Assembly (NCBI GenBank): GCA_020052115.1 | Contig: JAGVPR010000337.1 | Location: forward strand, 1 to 6,004 | Direction of reading: 5' to 3' | DNA: 6,004 bases | DNA from: Candidatus Eiseniibacteriota bacterium | GTDB lineage: Bacteria > Eisenbacteria > RBG-16-71-46 > JAGVPR01 | Shown: piece by piece, positions 1-5,242 of the stretch | Layout: each line of letters opens with the position of its first letter | Numbering within the stretch: position 1 is the stretch's first letter | The notes under the pieces: model-generated | Databases searched by the model: none | Told to the model about the DNA's origin: nothing | Seen by the model: only the letters and a program-made list of their open reading frames with translations | Translations under genes and position numbers: made by a program

Positions 1-825
1 GCGCGGAACCGTCTCGCCAGGCGTGGAAGCGTATCGCTCCCCCACGCGCGCGCAATCCGCCAGGCCCCGGCGCACATCGGTCCAGAATCGCACGGCCTCC
101 AAGTACCGCTCCGCCTCCCGCCCGAACGCCTCGCCCACCGCGGGCGAGCCCGCGAGCGATGCGCACCGCGCCTCCAGTCCGATCGTGTACGCGCCGGACG
201 CCACCAGGAGCGCTGTTCCCGCGTCGAGGACGAGCTTTCCCGCCGCGTAGGCCGCATCGAGGGGACGGGCGGGCAATCGTTCGGACGCGATCTCTCCGAC
301 CGCCGCGCGCAGGAGCTCCGAGACGCGGTTCGCGACAAGCCGCCTGGCCTCAATCGCGGGCATCGCGCCCGGTTCGAACCGCGGAAGCATCGCGAGCGCG
401 GCCCCGTCGCCGCGGACGATGAAGGCCGTCGCCGCCATCTCGAAGGTTCCCGGCTTGAGGGGCTGCGACGGAAGGTCGGCGTGAGCGTAGAGGCCGACAT
501 CGAGCCCCGAGAAGTAGGCGCGCGCGGGACTCGCCTTCGCCCCTTGGAGCCACGCGGAAACCGCGGCTCGCACGGCGGCGCGATCCGAGGAGGAGCGCAG
601 CAGCAATCCGAGATCGAGATCGGAGAGGCAGAGACCGCCCTCCGGAGACGCTGCGACAACGGCCTCGCCCGCGGCGACGCTTCCCGCGATGAAGATCGCA
701 TCGAGCGGTCGGGGCGTCGCGGAGAAGAGGCCCTCTACGACCGAGGCCGCTTCCCTTCGAAGCCGAGGCTCGAACTCGGGCCGCCCGCACAGACGGTCCG
801 GCCACGAGATGGAGGGCGTGTTCAT
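1..825 (-). CDS. Nucleotidyltransferase-like protein, 3' end cut by window edge
   Basis: An open frame of 275 codons runs from ATG at 825-823 to the left edge without a stop, so the C-terminus lies outside. Seen: the N-terminal part has the signature of the polymerase-beta nucleotidyltransferase fold. This is a Gly-Ser pair at residues 48-49 followed by GE (53-54), then SDLDL with Asp69 and Asp71, and a third acidic strand LDVGLY with Asp109. The gap from GS to the first Asp is 19 residues, longer than in minimal MNT enzymes. Residues 157 onward look helical and charged. Family knowledge: such enzymes transfer a nucleotide to a small molecule, sugar or protein, using metal held by the three acidic residues. 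Inference: it belongs to the polysaccharide operon, starting 85 nt after the kinase-like gene, but its substrate cannot be read here. The ribosome site is weak (GGA 8 nt upstream). The frame is also open upstream with only TTG as a possible earlier start, so the start is moderately sure. Confidence 0.72.
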   Translation of the reverse strand, partial: MNTPSISWPDRLCGRPEFEPRLRREAASVVEGLFSATPRPLDAIFIAGSVAAGEAVVAASPEGGLCLSDLDLGLLLRSSSDRAAVRAAVSAWLQGAKASPARAYFSGLDVGLYAHADLPSQPLKPGTFEMAATAFIVRGDGAALAMLPRFEPGAMPAIEARRLVANRVSELLRAAVGEIASERLPARPLDAAYAAGKLVLDAGTALLVASGAYTIGLEARCASLAGSPAVGEAFGREAERYLEAVRFWTDVRRGLADCARVGERYASTPGETVPR

Positions 826-852
826 CGCGGTGATCCGGCGAACACGCCCGCG
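826..852 (-). promoter_or_regulatory. Possible hairpin over the start of the nucleotidyltransferase-like gene
   Basis: CGCGG at 826-830 is the exact reverse complement of CCGCG at 848-852, and a short inner stem (838-840 with 845-847) can form inside it. In the minus-strand RNA this lies immediately before the ATG and covers the weak ribosome site. It could lower translation of the last visible gene relative to the export genes. In DNA this GC-rich such pairings also arise by chance. The rest of the 85-nt gap (826-910) shows no clear promoter. Confidence 0.25.
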
Positions 853-910
853 GCGTTTCTTGGAGAGCAAGGGAGGAACGATCGTTCGCGCCGGATCGGG
901 CCCACCGTGA

Positions 911-1663
911 TCAAACGCGCCGGTAGAGGAAGCCCGGGACCACGTTTCGCCGGCGGTTCATCACCGCGCCGATCACGTTGCAGCCGGCGCTCGTGAGCCG
1001 GTTCATGGCCCGCTGAGCGGCCTCGCGACGCGTCCTCTCAGCCTGAACGATCAGCACGACACCGTCGGTTTGGGAGAGAAGGACGGGCACCTCGGGGTAG
1101 AGCGTCACGGGCGCGCTGTCAATGACGACCACGTCGTACATCACACCGAGATCGCGCAGCAGTTCGCGCGTGCGCTCCGCGGCGAAGACCTGCATCGTCT
1201 GCAAACTGTGGCCGCCGCTCGGCAGGAAATGCGGGCCGTTGCCTTCGAAGGACCGGACCGCGCGCCCGGCCGGCAGGCCGTTCTCCACCACCTGGAGGAA
1301 CCCCTCCGCGAGCGCCAGCGGACCGGCGCTGAGGCGCTCGCCTTCGCCGGTCAGGTCCGCGTCAACCAGGAGGACGCGCGTGCCCATCTCCTGCGCCAGG
1401 AAACGCGCGTAGGCGGAGGCCAGCGTGGACGTTCCTTCGCCTCGGACCGCGCCGGCGAAGGCTATGACCTTGTTCTTGCGCGGGACGACCAATTCGATGG
1501 AGTTGCGCAGGGTCGCCAGCTCCCGGTGAATGCTCTCCGGCAACGGGCGCGCGAGCAGGCCATCCTCGGATGACGGCACCGGCTCAGGCGTGAACGCCGG
1601 CATCGGCGTCACCGGCCGCTGTTCGGCCTCGGCCTTGCGCAGAGCATCGAAGATCTTGCTCAT
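911..1663 (-). CDS. CpsD/BY-kinase-like ATPase with altered P-loop
   Basis: A 250-residue protein with the start typical of exopolysaccharide tyrosine-autokinase relatives (MSKIFDALRKAE). Seen in order: a Pro-rich linker (about 18-40); a segment resembling the BY-kinase EAxRxLRTNI motif (ELATLRNSI, 48-56); a P-loop-like GEGTST at 75-80; Walker A' VLLVDADL (97-104, Asp101 and Asp103); Walker B VVVIDSAP (178-185, Asp182). Family knowledge: BY-kinases work with Wzz-type membrane proteins, and their phosphorylation cycle controls polymer length and export. Oddities: the P-loop lysine position (GEGKST in active kinases) is Thr78, and the C-terminus has one Tyr (247) instead of a tyrosine cluster. 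It may therefore be a non-kinase nucleotide-binding partner. Start: ATG at 1663 overlaps the previous stop as ATGA, with GGGGGA 6 nt upstream, so translation is probably coupled. A longer GTG-initiated frame from 1948 is rejected because it lies inside the ATPase gene. Confidence 0.85.
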   Translation of the reverse strand: MSKIFDALRKAEAEQRPVTPMPAFTPEPVPSSEDGLLARPLPESIHRELATLRNSIELVVPRKNKVIAFAGAVRGEGTSTLASAYARFLAQEMGTRVLLVDADLTGEGERLSAGPLALAEGFLQVVENGLPAGRAVRSFEGNGPHFLPSGGHSLQTMQVFAAERTRELLRDLGVMYDVVVIDSAPVTLYPEVPVLLSQTDGVVLIVQAERTRREAAQRAMNRLTSAGCNVIGAVMNRRRNVVPGFLYRRV

Positions 1664-2538
1664 AACGAATCCCCCGCTGCGAGCGTCTGGCTGGGGCCGG
1701 CGCGACGGGCGGGGTGTCGCTCCAGGCTTCCGCGCTCGAGATCGCGGATCGCCTCCAGGATGATATCGCGGGTGATGACCTTCTTCTCGTCCACGAATCC
1801 GATCAGCATCGCCCGGTCGCAGACCTGGTTGATCAAGCGCGGGACGCCGTTCGAATACGCCGCGATCCAGTCGAAGACTTCCGGGCTGAACGTCTCGGCG
1901 GGCTCTCGCGCGCCGCCGGCCACGCGCAGCCGGTGTTCGACATAGCACCGCACCTGCTCCGCATCGAGCGGCTGCAGATCGCAGATCCCCATGATCCGCT
2001 GCCGCAACTGGCGCAGGCGGTGCAAGTTCAGCTTCCGTTTCAGCTCCGGCTGCCCCACCAGCACGATCTGAAGGAGCTTGTCCGTCGCCGTCTCGAGATT
2101 CGACAGGAGGCGGAACTCCTCGAGAATCTCCGGCGAGAGATTCTGCGCCTCGTCGAGGACGAGAAGGCCGGTGCGTCCCCTTTCCTTTAGTCCGATCAGG
2201 AACGCGTTGAGCATCGCGAGCATCTCGGCCTTCGATTTGCCTGTCGGATCGAGGCCGAAATCGTGCAGGGCGAGGAAGAGCATCTCGACGAAGGAGAGGT
2301 TCGTGGACAGCACGACCGACGTGACGACGTTCGGCGGAGGTTGCTCGAGGAAGGCGCGCAGGACGGTGGTCTTGCCGAGTCCCACCTCGCCCGTCAGGAC
2401 GATGATCCCCTTGCCTTCCATGACGCCGTAGCGCAGATGCGCCAGCGCGTCGCGATGCGACGGCGTGAGGTAGAGGAACCGGGGATCCGGCGTCCCGTTG
2501 AACGGGTTCTCGGCCAGCTGGTAGTAGAGCTTGTACAT
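1660..2538 (-). CDS. ExeA/GspA-like AAA ATPase of exopolysaccharide loci
   Basis: A 292-residue AAA+ ATPase with no signal peptide or membrane segment, so cytoplasmic. Seen: the N-terminal MYKLYYQLAENPF block and the LYLTPSHRDALAHLRYGV segment characteristic of ExeA-like proteins; Walker A GEVGLGKT (50-57); Walker B LLVLDEAQ (125-132); a sensor-1-like VLVGQPEL (159-166); LRQRI (178-182) as likely arginine-finger region; and a sensor-2-like GVPRLIN (231-237). Length and motifs fit the ATPase accompanying PEP-CTERM/XrtA exopolysaccharide clusters (TIGR03015-type), and also general secretion ATPases of the GspA/ExeA group. Context favours the former: it lies between the Wzz-like and kinase-like genes. 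Its exact job is not established; energising assembly or localisation of the export complex is inference. It starts 9 nt after the preceding stop with no convincing Shine-Dalgarno, so reinitiation by ribosomes finishing the upstream gene is likely. It ends in an ATGA overlap with the next gene. Confidence 0.88.
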   Translation of the reverse strand: MYKLYYQLAENPFNGTPDPRFLYLTPSHRDALAHLRYGVMEGKGIIVLTGEVGLGKTTVLRAFLEQPPPNVVTSVVLSTNLSFVEMLFLALHDFGLDPTGKSKAEMLAMLNAFLIGLKERGRTGLLVLDEAQNLSPEILEEFRLLSNLETATDKLLQIVLVGQPELKRKLNLHRLRQLRQRIMGICDLQPLDAEQVRCYVEHRLRVAGGAREPAETFSPEVFDWIAAYSNGVPRLINQVCDRAMLIGFVDEKKVITRDIILEAIRDLERGSLERHPARRAGPSQTLAAGDSL

Positions 2539-2547
2539 GGCCGCGGC

Positions 2548-3912
2548 CTAGAGTCCCTTCACCCGGCTGACGGAAGCCAGGACAGGCACCTCGAGGTAGT
2601 CCTCCACTTCCTGCACGCTCTTCAGGGAGTGGTCAATGCTGTCAATGAAGAAGGCTAGCCCGAAACCGATGATGAGGGACATGATCGGCGCCACGGCAAG
2701 CCGTACGTAGTCGCGCGTCTTCTGCGCCTCGGGGTCCGACGGCGGCGTGAGGAGCACCACGTTCGTCTCGTTGATGGAGGCCCGCAGCGTCTTCGCTTCG
2801 ACCTCACGCGAGGTGATGATCTTGTACACCTGCCGCAAGGCGAGCAGCATCTCGTCCATGTGCTCGACCTCTTTCTGATCCTCCGGATACGACTCGAGCC
2901 GGCTCCTCAGGTAGGCGATGGTCGCCTCGACGCCGCGGCGCTGCTCGCTCAGGATGTCGAGGTGCGCGCGCACCAGGTTCTCGGCGTTGCTCAGCTCCCT
3001 CCCGCACAGAGCCGCCACGCGGTCGCGCTGTTCCTCGATCGCGCTGCGTTCGGGATTCTCCGGGGTCAGCCGGCTCGCCGCCTCGTTCGCCGCGACGGTC
3101 AGCCGCAGCAGCTCCCGCCTGAGATCGAGGAACGACTCGTAGTTCTCGGACTCGCGGAAGATCGCCACGCCGAGCGCGTCGCCGTCCGATTCGCTCCGGA
3201 AGCGCTCGATCGCCTGGAGCCGGGCCTCCTCTTCCGCGATGTCGTCCCCGATCTCGTTGTACCGGTTCTGGCGGAGCCTGTACTGCTCCTGGAGCCATTG
3301 GCGGTCGTCGCGCACATCCGAAATCCCCCGCTCCTGCTTGTACTCCCGGCGCTTCACCTCCCAAGTCTGGATCTCATCGTCAACGCGCTTCACTTCCTCG
3401 GCGAAGAACTGGTGGAACTGCGGCACGGCGCGGCTCTCGCGGTTCCACTCGATGAAGGAGCGCGTCACGGCGTCGGCGACACGCCTCGCAGAGACGCGGT
3501 CGGAAGTGAAGTAGGCGATCTCGACGACGTTCGACTCGCCGACGACTTTCGCCACCACCCCGTGCGCGGCGATCTTGAGGGGCTGCCCGTCCGCGGTCTT
3601 CGCCTTTTCCTCGACAAGGAGTCGCTGCGCCCGCTCGACGACGGCGGCGCTGGACGCGGCCTCGACCATCGAGCCGATCTCCTCCTTCCAGCCGTACGTG
3701 ACGGAGCGCACCGACAGCTCGCTCTCCTTCTCGCCGCGCCGGACCAGGACCTTGGCCGCAGACTTGTAGAGCACGGGTGTCTTGAGATTCAGGTAGAGCA
3801 CGACGCCGGAGGAGAGACCGAAGAGCGTCAGCACGATCCACTTGCGGCGAAAGACGACGGTGAGGAAGTCCCGAAGGCTGGTTTCGCGCTCGATCTTGAC
3901 GTTGGACGGCAT
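2548..3912 (-). CDS. Wzz/GNVR-type polysaccharide chain-length determinant
   Basis: A 454-residue inner-membrane protein. Seen: a short cytoplasmic N-terminus with the Wzz-like SLRDFLTVVFRRKW block; a first membrane helix (about 25-41); a periplasmic alpha/beta region (about 45-160, including the YKSAAKVLV strand); long charged helices likely to form coiled coil (about 170-240 and 265-380); a Pro-containing segment LLTPPSDP (387-394) ahead of a second membrane helix (about 404-424); and a cytoplasmic tail with DHSLKSVQEVEDYL. Family knowledge: these polysaccharide co-polymerases oligomerise in the inner membrane, set polymer length, bridge toward the outer-membrane export channel and bind a BY-kinase partner through the cytoplasmic parts. 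The length fits the longer XrtA/PEP-CTERM type better than the short Wzz of O-antigen systems. No kinase domain is fused; that activity, if present, is the separate gene at 911-1663. ATG start with GAGG 9 nt upstream, only 6 nt after the export gene stop. Confidence 0.92.
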   Translation of the reverse strand: MPSNVKIERETSLRDFLTVVFRRKWIVLTLFGLSSGVVLYLNLKTPVLYKSAAKVLVRRGEKESELSVRSVTYGWKEEIGSMVEAASSAAVVERAQRLLVEEKAKTADGQPLKIAAHGVVAKVVGESNVVEIAYFTSDRVSARRVADAVTRSFIEWNRESRAVPQFHQFFAEEVKRVDDEIQTWEVKRREYKQERGISDVRDDRQWLQEQYRLRQNRYNEIGDDIAEEEARLQAIERFRSESDGDALGVAIFRESENYESFLDLRRELLRLTVAANEAASRLTPENPERSAIEEQRDRVAALCGRELSNAENLVRAHLDILSEQRRGVEATIAYLRSRLESYPEDQKEVEHMDEMLLALRQVYKIITSREVEAKTLRASINETNVVLLTPPSDPEAQKTRDYVRLAVAPIMSLIIGFGLAFFIDSIDHSLKSVQEVEDYLEVPVLASVSRVKGL

Positions 3913-3918
3913 GCTCGC

Positions 3919-4770
3919 TTACCTCGTGACGGTCACGACGCGCACGGGATAGACGCGCTCGGTGTTGAAGGCCTGCCAGCCCTGCAGGTACAAGTCGACC
4001 GGCTCCTTGACACTGCCGAAGAACCGCTTCATGAACATCTCCATCTTCGCAACGAAACTCTGCGGGACGACGACGATGTCGTACATCCTCACCGGGATGT
4101 CCTTCGCCAGATCGGTGCCGCGCATCGCACCGCGAAGGTCCAGACGAACGGCCACGGCCTCATCGTCCTTCAACCGCCGGATGAGCACCACGCTGTTCAT
4201 CTGGGCGCGATCGGTGCCGCCGCCGGCAGCCGCGATTGCGCCCAACACGGTCATCTCGCGCCGGGCTTCGATCGAGCCCGCGCGCTGCACTTCGCCGAGC
4301 ACGTAGATGAGGTAGGGTCCGAAGTCATCAACCATGACCGTCACCTCGGGCTGGAGCACCAGCCGCGACAGGCCGATCTTCACCTCTTCGGCAATCTCCA
4401 TCGGCTGGCGCCCCGCGGCGTGAACCTCACCGACGCCGGGCACGGAAATCATGCCGTCGGGACGGACCCGCGCCGACGTCGTCAGTCCCGGATTCGCCAG
4501 GACATGGACCGTCAGCCGATCGTTCGCCGCGACACGATATGGCTCTTCCAGGATTGGAGGAAGCGGGAGCGCCTCAGCCTGAGGGGGATGGGCCAGGACG
4601 AGGACCGTTTCAGCTTCGGCCGCGACCGCCGCCGCGCCCTCCTCCGAGGGGGGGTTCGGTGCACCGGCCCCACGGTGGGTGGCACAGCCGCCCAGAACCA
4701 GGGCGGCCGCCAACGAAATCATAACCCGGATGCGAGGGAAGCCCTTCGCGAAGACTCGCTCGATCGCCAC
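3919..4770 (-). CDS. Wza-like polysaccharide export lipoprotein
   Basis: A 283-residue outer-membrane polysaccharide export protein. Seen: a lipoprotein signal (basic n-region with KGFPRIR, hydrophobic core, lipobox LVLGGC with Cys29); an Ala/Pro/Glu-rich linker (30-72); a Poly_export domain (about 76-150, with YRVAANDRLTVHV and RVRPDGMISVPGVG); an SLBB-like domain (about 154-220, with YVLGEVQRAGSIEA and VLGAIAAAGG); and a C-terminal tail with a KMEMFMKRFF helix that could insert in the outer membrane. It is shorter than E. coli Wza (379 residues). Start: the frame is open to a TTG at 4851, but that would place the terminator hairpin inside the coding region. GTG at 4770 gives a normal signal peptide and follows a purine-rich GAAGAGGAG, so it is chosen; the ATG at 4722 lacks both a ribosome site and the basic n-region. 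First gene of the operon. It receives the polymer guided by the Wzz-like protein encoded next. Confidence 0.92.
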   Translation of the reverse strand: MAIERVFAKGFPRIRVMISLAAALVLGGCATHRGAGAPNPPSEEGAAAVAAEAETVLVLAHPPQAEALPLPPILEEPYRVAANDRLTVHVLANPGLTTSARVRPDGMISVPGVGEVHAAGRQPMEIAEEVKIGLSRLVLQPEVTVMVDDFGPYLIYVLGEVQRAGSIEARREMTVLGAIAAAGGGTDRAQMNSVVLIRRLKDDEAVAVRLDLRGAMRGTDLAKDIPVRMYDIVVVPQSFVAKMEMFMKRFFGSVKEPVDLYLQGWQAFNTERVYPVRVVTVTR

Positions 4771-4773
4771 GCT

Positions 4774-4809
4774 CTCCTCTTCCCGGCCACCGCCGAAGAA
4801 GGCGGCGGC
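4774..4809 (-). promoter_or_regulatory. Ribosome binding site and adjacent 9-bp hairpin of the export gene
   Basis: AGGAG (4774-4778) lies 3 nt before the GTG at 4770, within a longer purine run (GGGAAGAGGAG), which decides the start. Just upstream, 4786-4794 pairs with 4801-4809 over nine base pairs around the 6-nt loop 4795-4800. One pair is G-U in the minus-strand RNA but a mismatch (A-C) in the plus strand, so the stem is complete only in the transcript of the operon. It stands between the terminator-like hairpin and the ribosome site and could act as a spacer or affect initiation. Confidence 0.55.
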
Positions 4810-4812
4810 AAC

Positions 4813-4849
4813 AAAGAAAAAAGCCCGAACAGGGATGGACCCCCCGGGC
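4813..4849 (-). terminator. Intrinsic terminator-like hairpin in the leader of the export operon
   Basis: On the minus strand GCCCG (4849-4845) pairs with CGGGC (4827-4823), with an inner GGG/CCC stem (within 4844-4840 and 4834-4832). Six T residues follow directly (4822-4817), then C and TTT. The U-tract on this side only gives the direction. It ends about 43 nt before the GTG start, too close for a separate promoter to fit comfortably between. With a promoter placed upstream at 5102-5130, the hairpin most likely serves as an attenuator inside the leader. The alternative is a simple terminator for the gene ending at 5243. Confidence 0.7.
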
Positions 4850-5101
4850 AACCCACCAGCGCTCCTGGAGCCTATGGACTCCTGGGCTTCAGGGTTGCTC
4901 TGCCTTAGATGCGGGGTTCAGCCCGAACGACTCCCGGGAACGATAGCGTCACGCCACAGTCACATGATCCTGGGCGTCTCCCGGACCCCGGAACGGATCC
5001 GGGTCTGGCCCCTCGAGGGCACGCCCCAACAGCATCTCTAGCAAAGCGGCTACGGCACCTCCGGGTCGAGCGTGTAAAACGGGATGCAGACAACCATACT
5101 A

Positions 5102-5130
5102 ATGCTAGCAGCCCGACCCTCAGCCGTCAA
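5102..5130 (-). promoter_or_regulatory. Sigma70-type promoter for the export operon
   Basis: On the minus strand TTGACG (5130-5125, 5 of 6 to consensus) is followed after exactly 17 nt by TAGCAT (5107-5102, 4 of 6). This puts transcription start near 5095. It lies in a locally AT-richer patch of an otherwise GC-rich gap and points toward the export genes. It is the best promoter I can find in the window. Confidence 0.55.
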
Positions 5131-5198
5131 TCCGCCACCTGGCCGTTGCCAGCCAACTTGTCGGTCGGGGAACAGGTCTTCTGAAGAGATTTCGCCTG

Positions 5199-5241
5199 CC
5201 GGGGGCGCTCCGAGGCCCCGGACGGGCCGCCTCCCGGCCCG
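5199..5241 (-). terminator. Two GC hairpins after the deoxyhypusine synthase-like gene
   Basis: CGGGCC (5223-5228) and GGCCCG (5236-5241) form a perfect six-pair stem starting 1 nt after the stop codon; CCGGGG (5199-5204) and CCCCGG (5216-5221) form a second one. No T-tract follows on the minus strand, so this is not a canonical intrinsic terminator. It may be a weak terminator or an mRNA 3'-end stabiliser. A further short inverted repeat TCTTC-A-GAAGA lies at about 5178-5188. Confidence 0.35.
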
Positions 5242-5242
5242 C

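Larger units (their letters stand above)
4771..5095 (-). ncRNA. Structured 5' leader of the export operon, candidate riboswitch or attenuator
   Basis: Between the predicted promoter and the GTG lie about 325 nt without a convincing gene. Seen on the minus strand: hairpins at roughly 4983-5005 (GACCCGG with CCGGGGTC, one bulge), at GCCCTCGAGGGGC (near 5012-5024), and ACGCC/GGCGT (near 4955-4980). A nested domain follows: GCAACCC (4898-4892) pairs with GGGTTGC (4854-4848), inside it CCAG with CTGG (4885-4882 and 4859-4856) or, alternatively, GGAG with CTCC (4882-4879 and 4870-4867) capped by CC/GG. The foot of this domain shares two nucleotides (4848-4849) with the terminator hairpin. I compared it by eye with the conserved cores of c-di-GMP, cobalamin, TPP, glycine and SAM riboswitches and found no match, so no ligand is proposed. 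The boundary at 5095 depends on the promoter call. Confidence 0.5.

Noticed and set aside
350..805. A 151-codon minus-strand frame overlapping the left-hand gene.
   Set aside because: The translation is Arg/Gly/Ser-rich without motifs; the alternative frame starting at 825 carries a full nucleotidyltransferase signature and stays open to the window edge.
1664..1948. A 95-codon N-terminal extension of the kinase-like gene starting at a GTG.
   Set aside because: It lies wholly within the ATPase coding region, is Arg/Pro-rich, and the family-typical MSKIFDALRKAE start sits at 1663 with a ribosome site.
4771..4851. A 27-codon N-terminal extension of the export gene starting at a TTG.
   Set aside because: It would translate through the terminator hairpin and U-tract and would bury the lipoprotein signal peptide; the GTG at 4770 has a ribosome site and gives a normal signal.
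4862..4885. Direct repeat CTCCTGG at 4862-4868 and 4879-4885 as a mobile-element or protein-binding site.
   Set aside because: The copies are only 7 bases and are explained by the nested stems of the leader; no transposase or other mobile signature is nearby.
2860..4908. A 682-codon plus-strand open frame antisense to the Wzz-like and Wza-like genes.
   Set aside because: It lies opposite two well-supported genes, crosses the terminator and leader, and its translation is a low-complexity run of Leu, Asp, His, Arg and Val without recognisable domains. Long antisense frames are common in high-GC DNA.
4848..4925. Leader as a c-di-GMP-I (GEMM) riboswitch.
   Set aside because: The GGGTTGC strand recalls the 3' end of that class, but I find no GCAAAGCC-like core or GAAA tetraloop-bearing arm in the right order. 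A covariance search would settle it.
4905..5093. A 62-codon minus-strand frame and a 15-codon ATG frame from 5097 in the leader, as possible leader peptides.
   Set aside because: The longer one starts with TTG and is Arg-rich without motif; the shorter begins at or before the predicted transcription start. Neither has a ribosome site.
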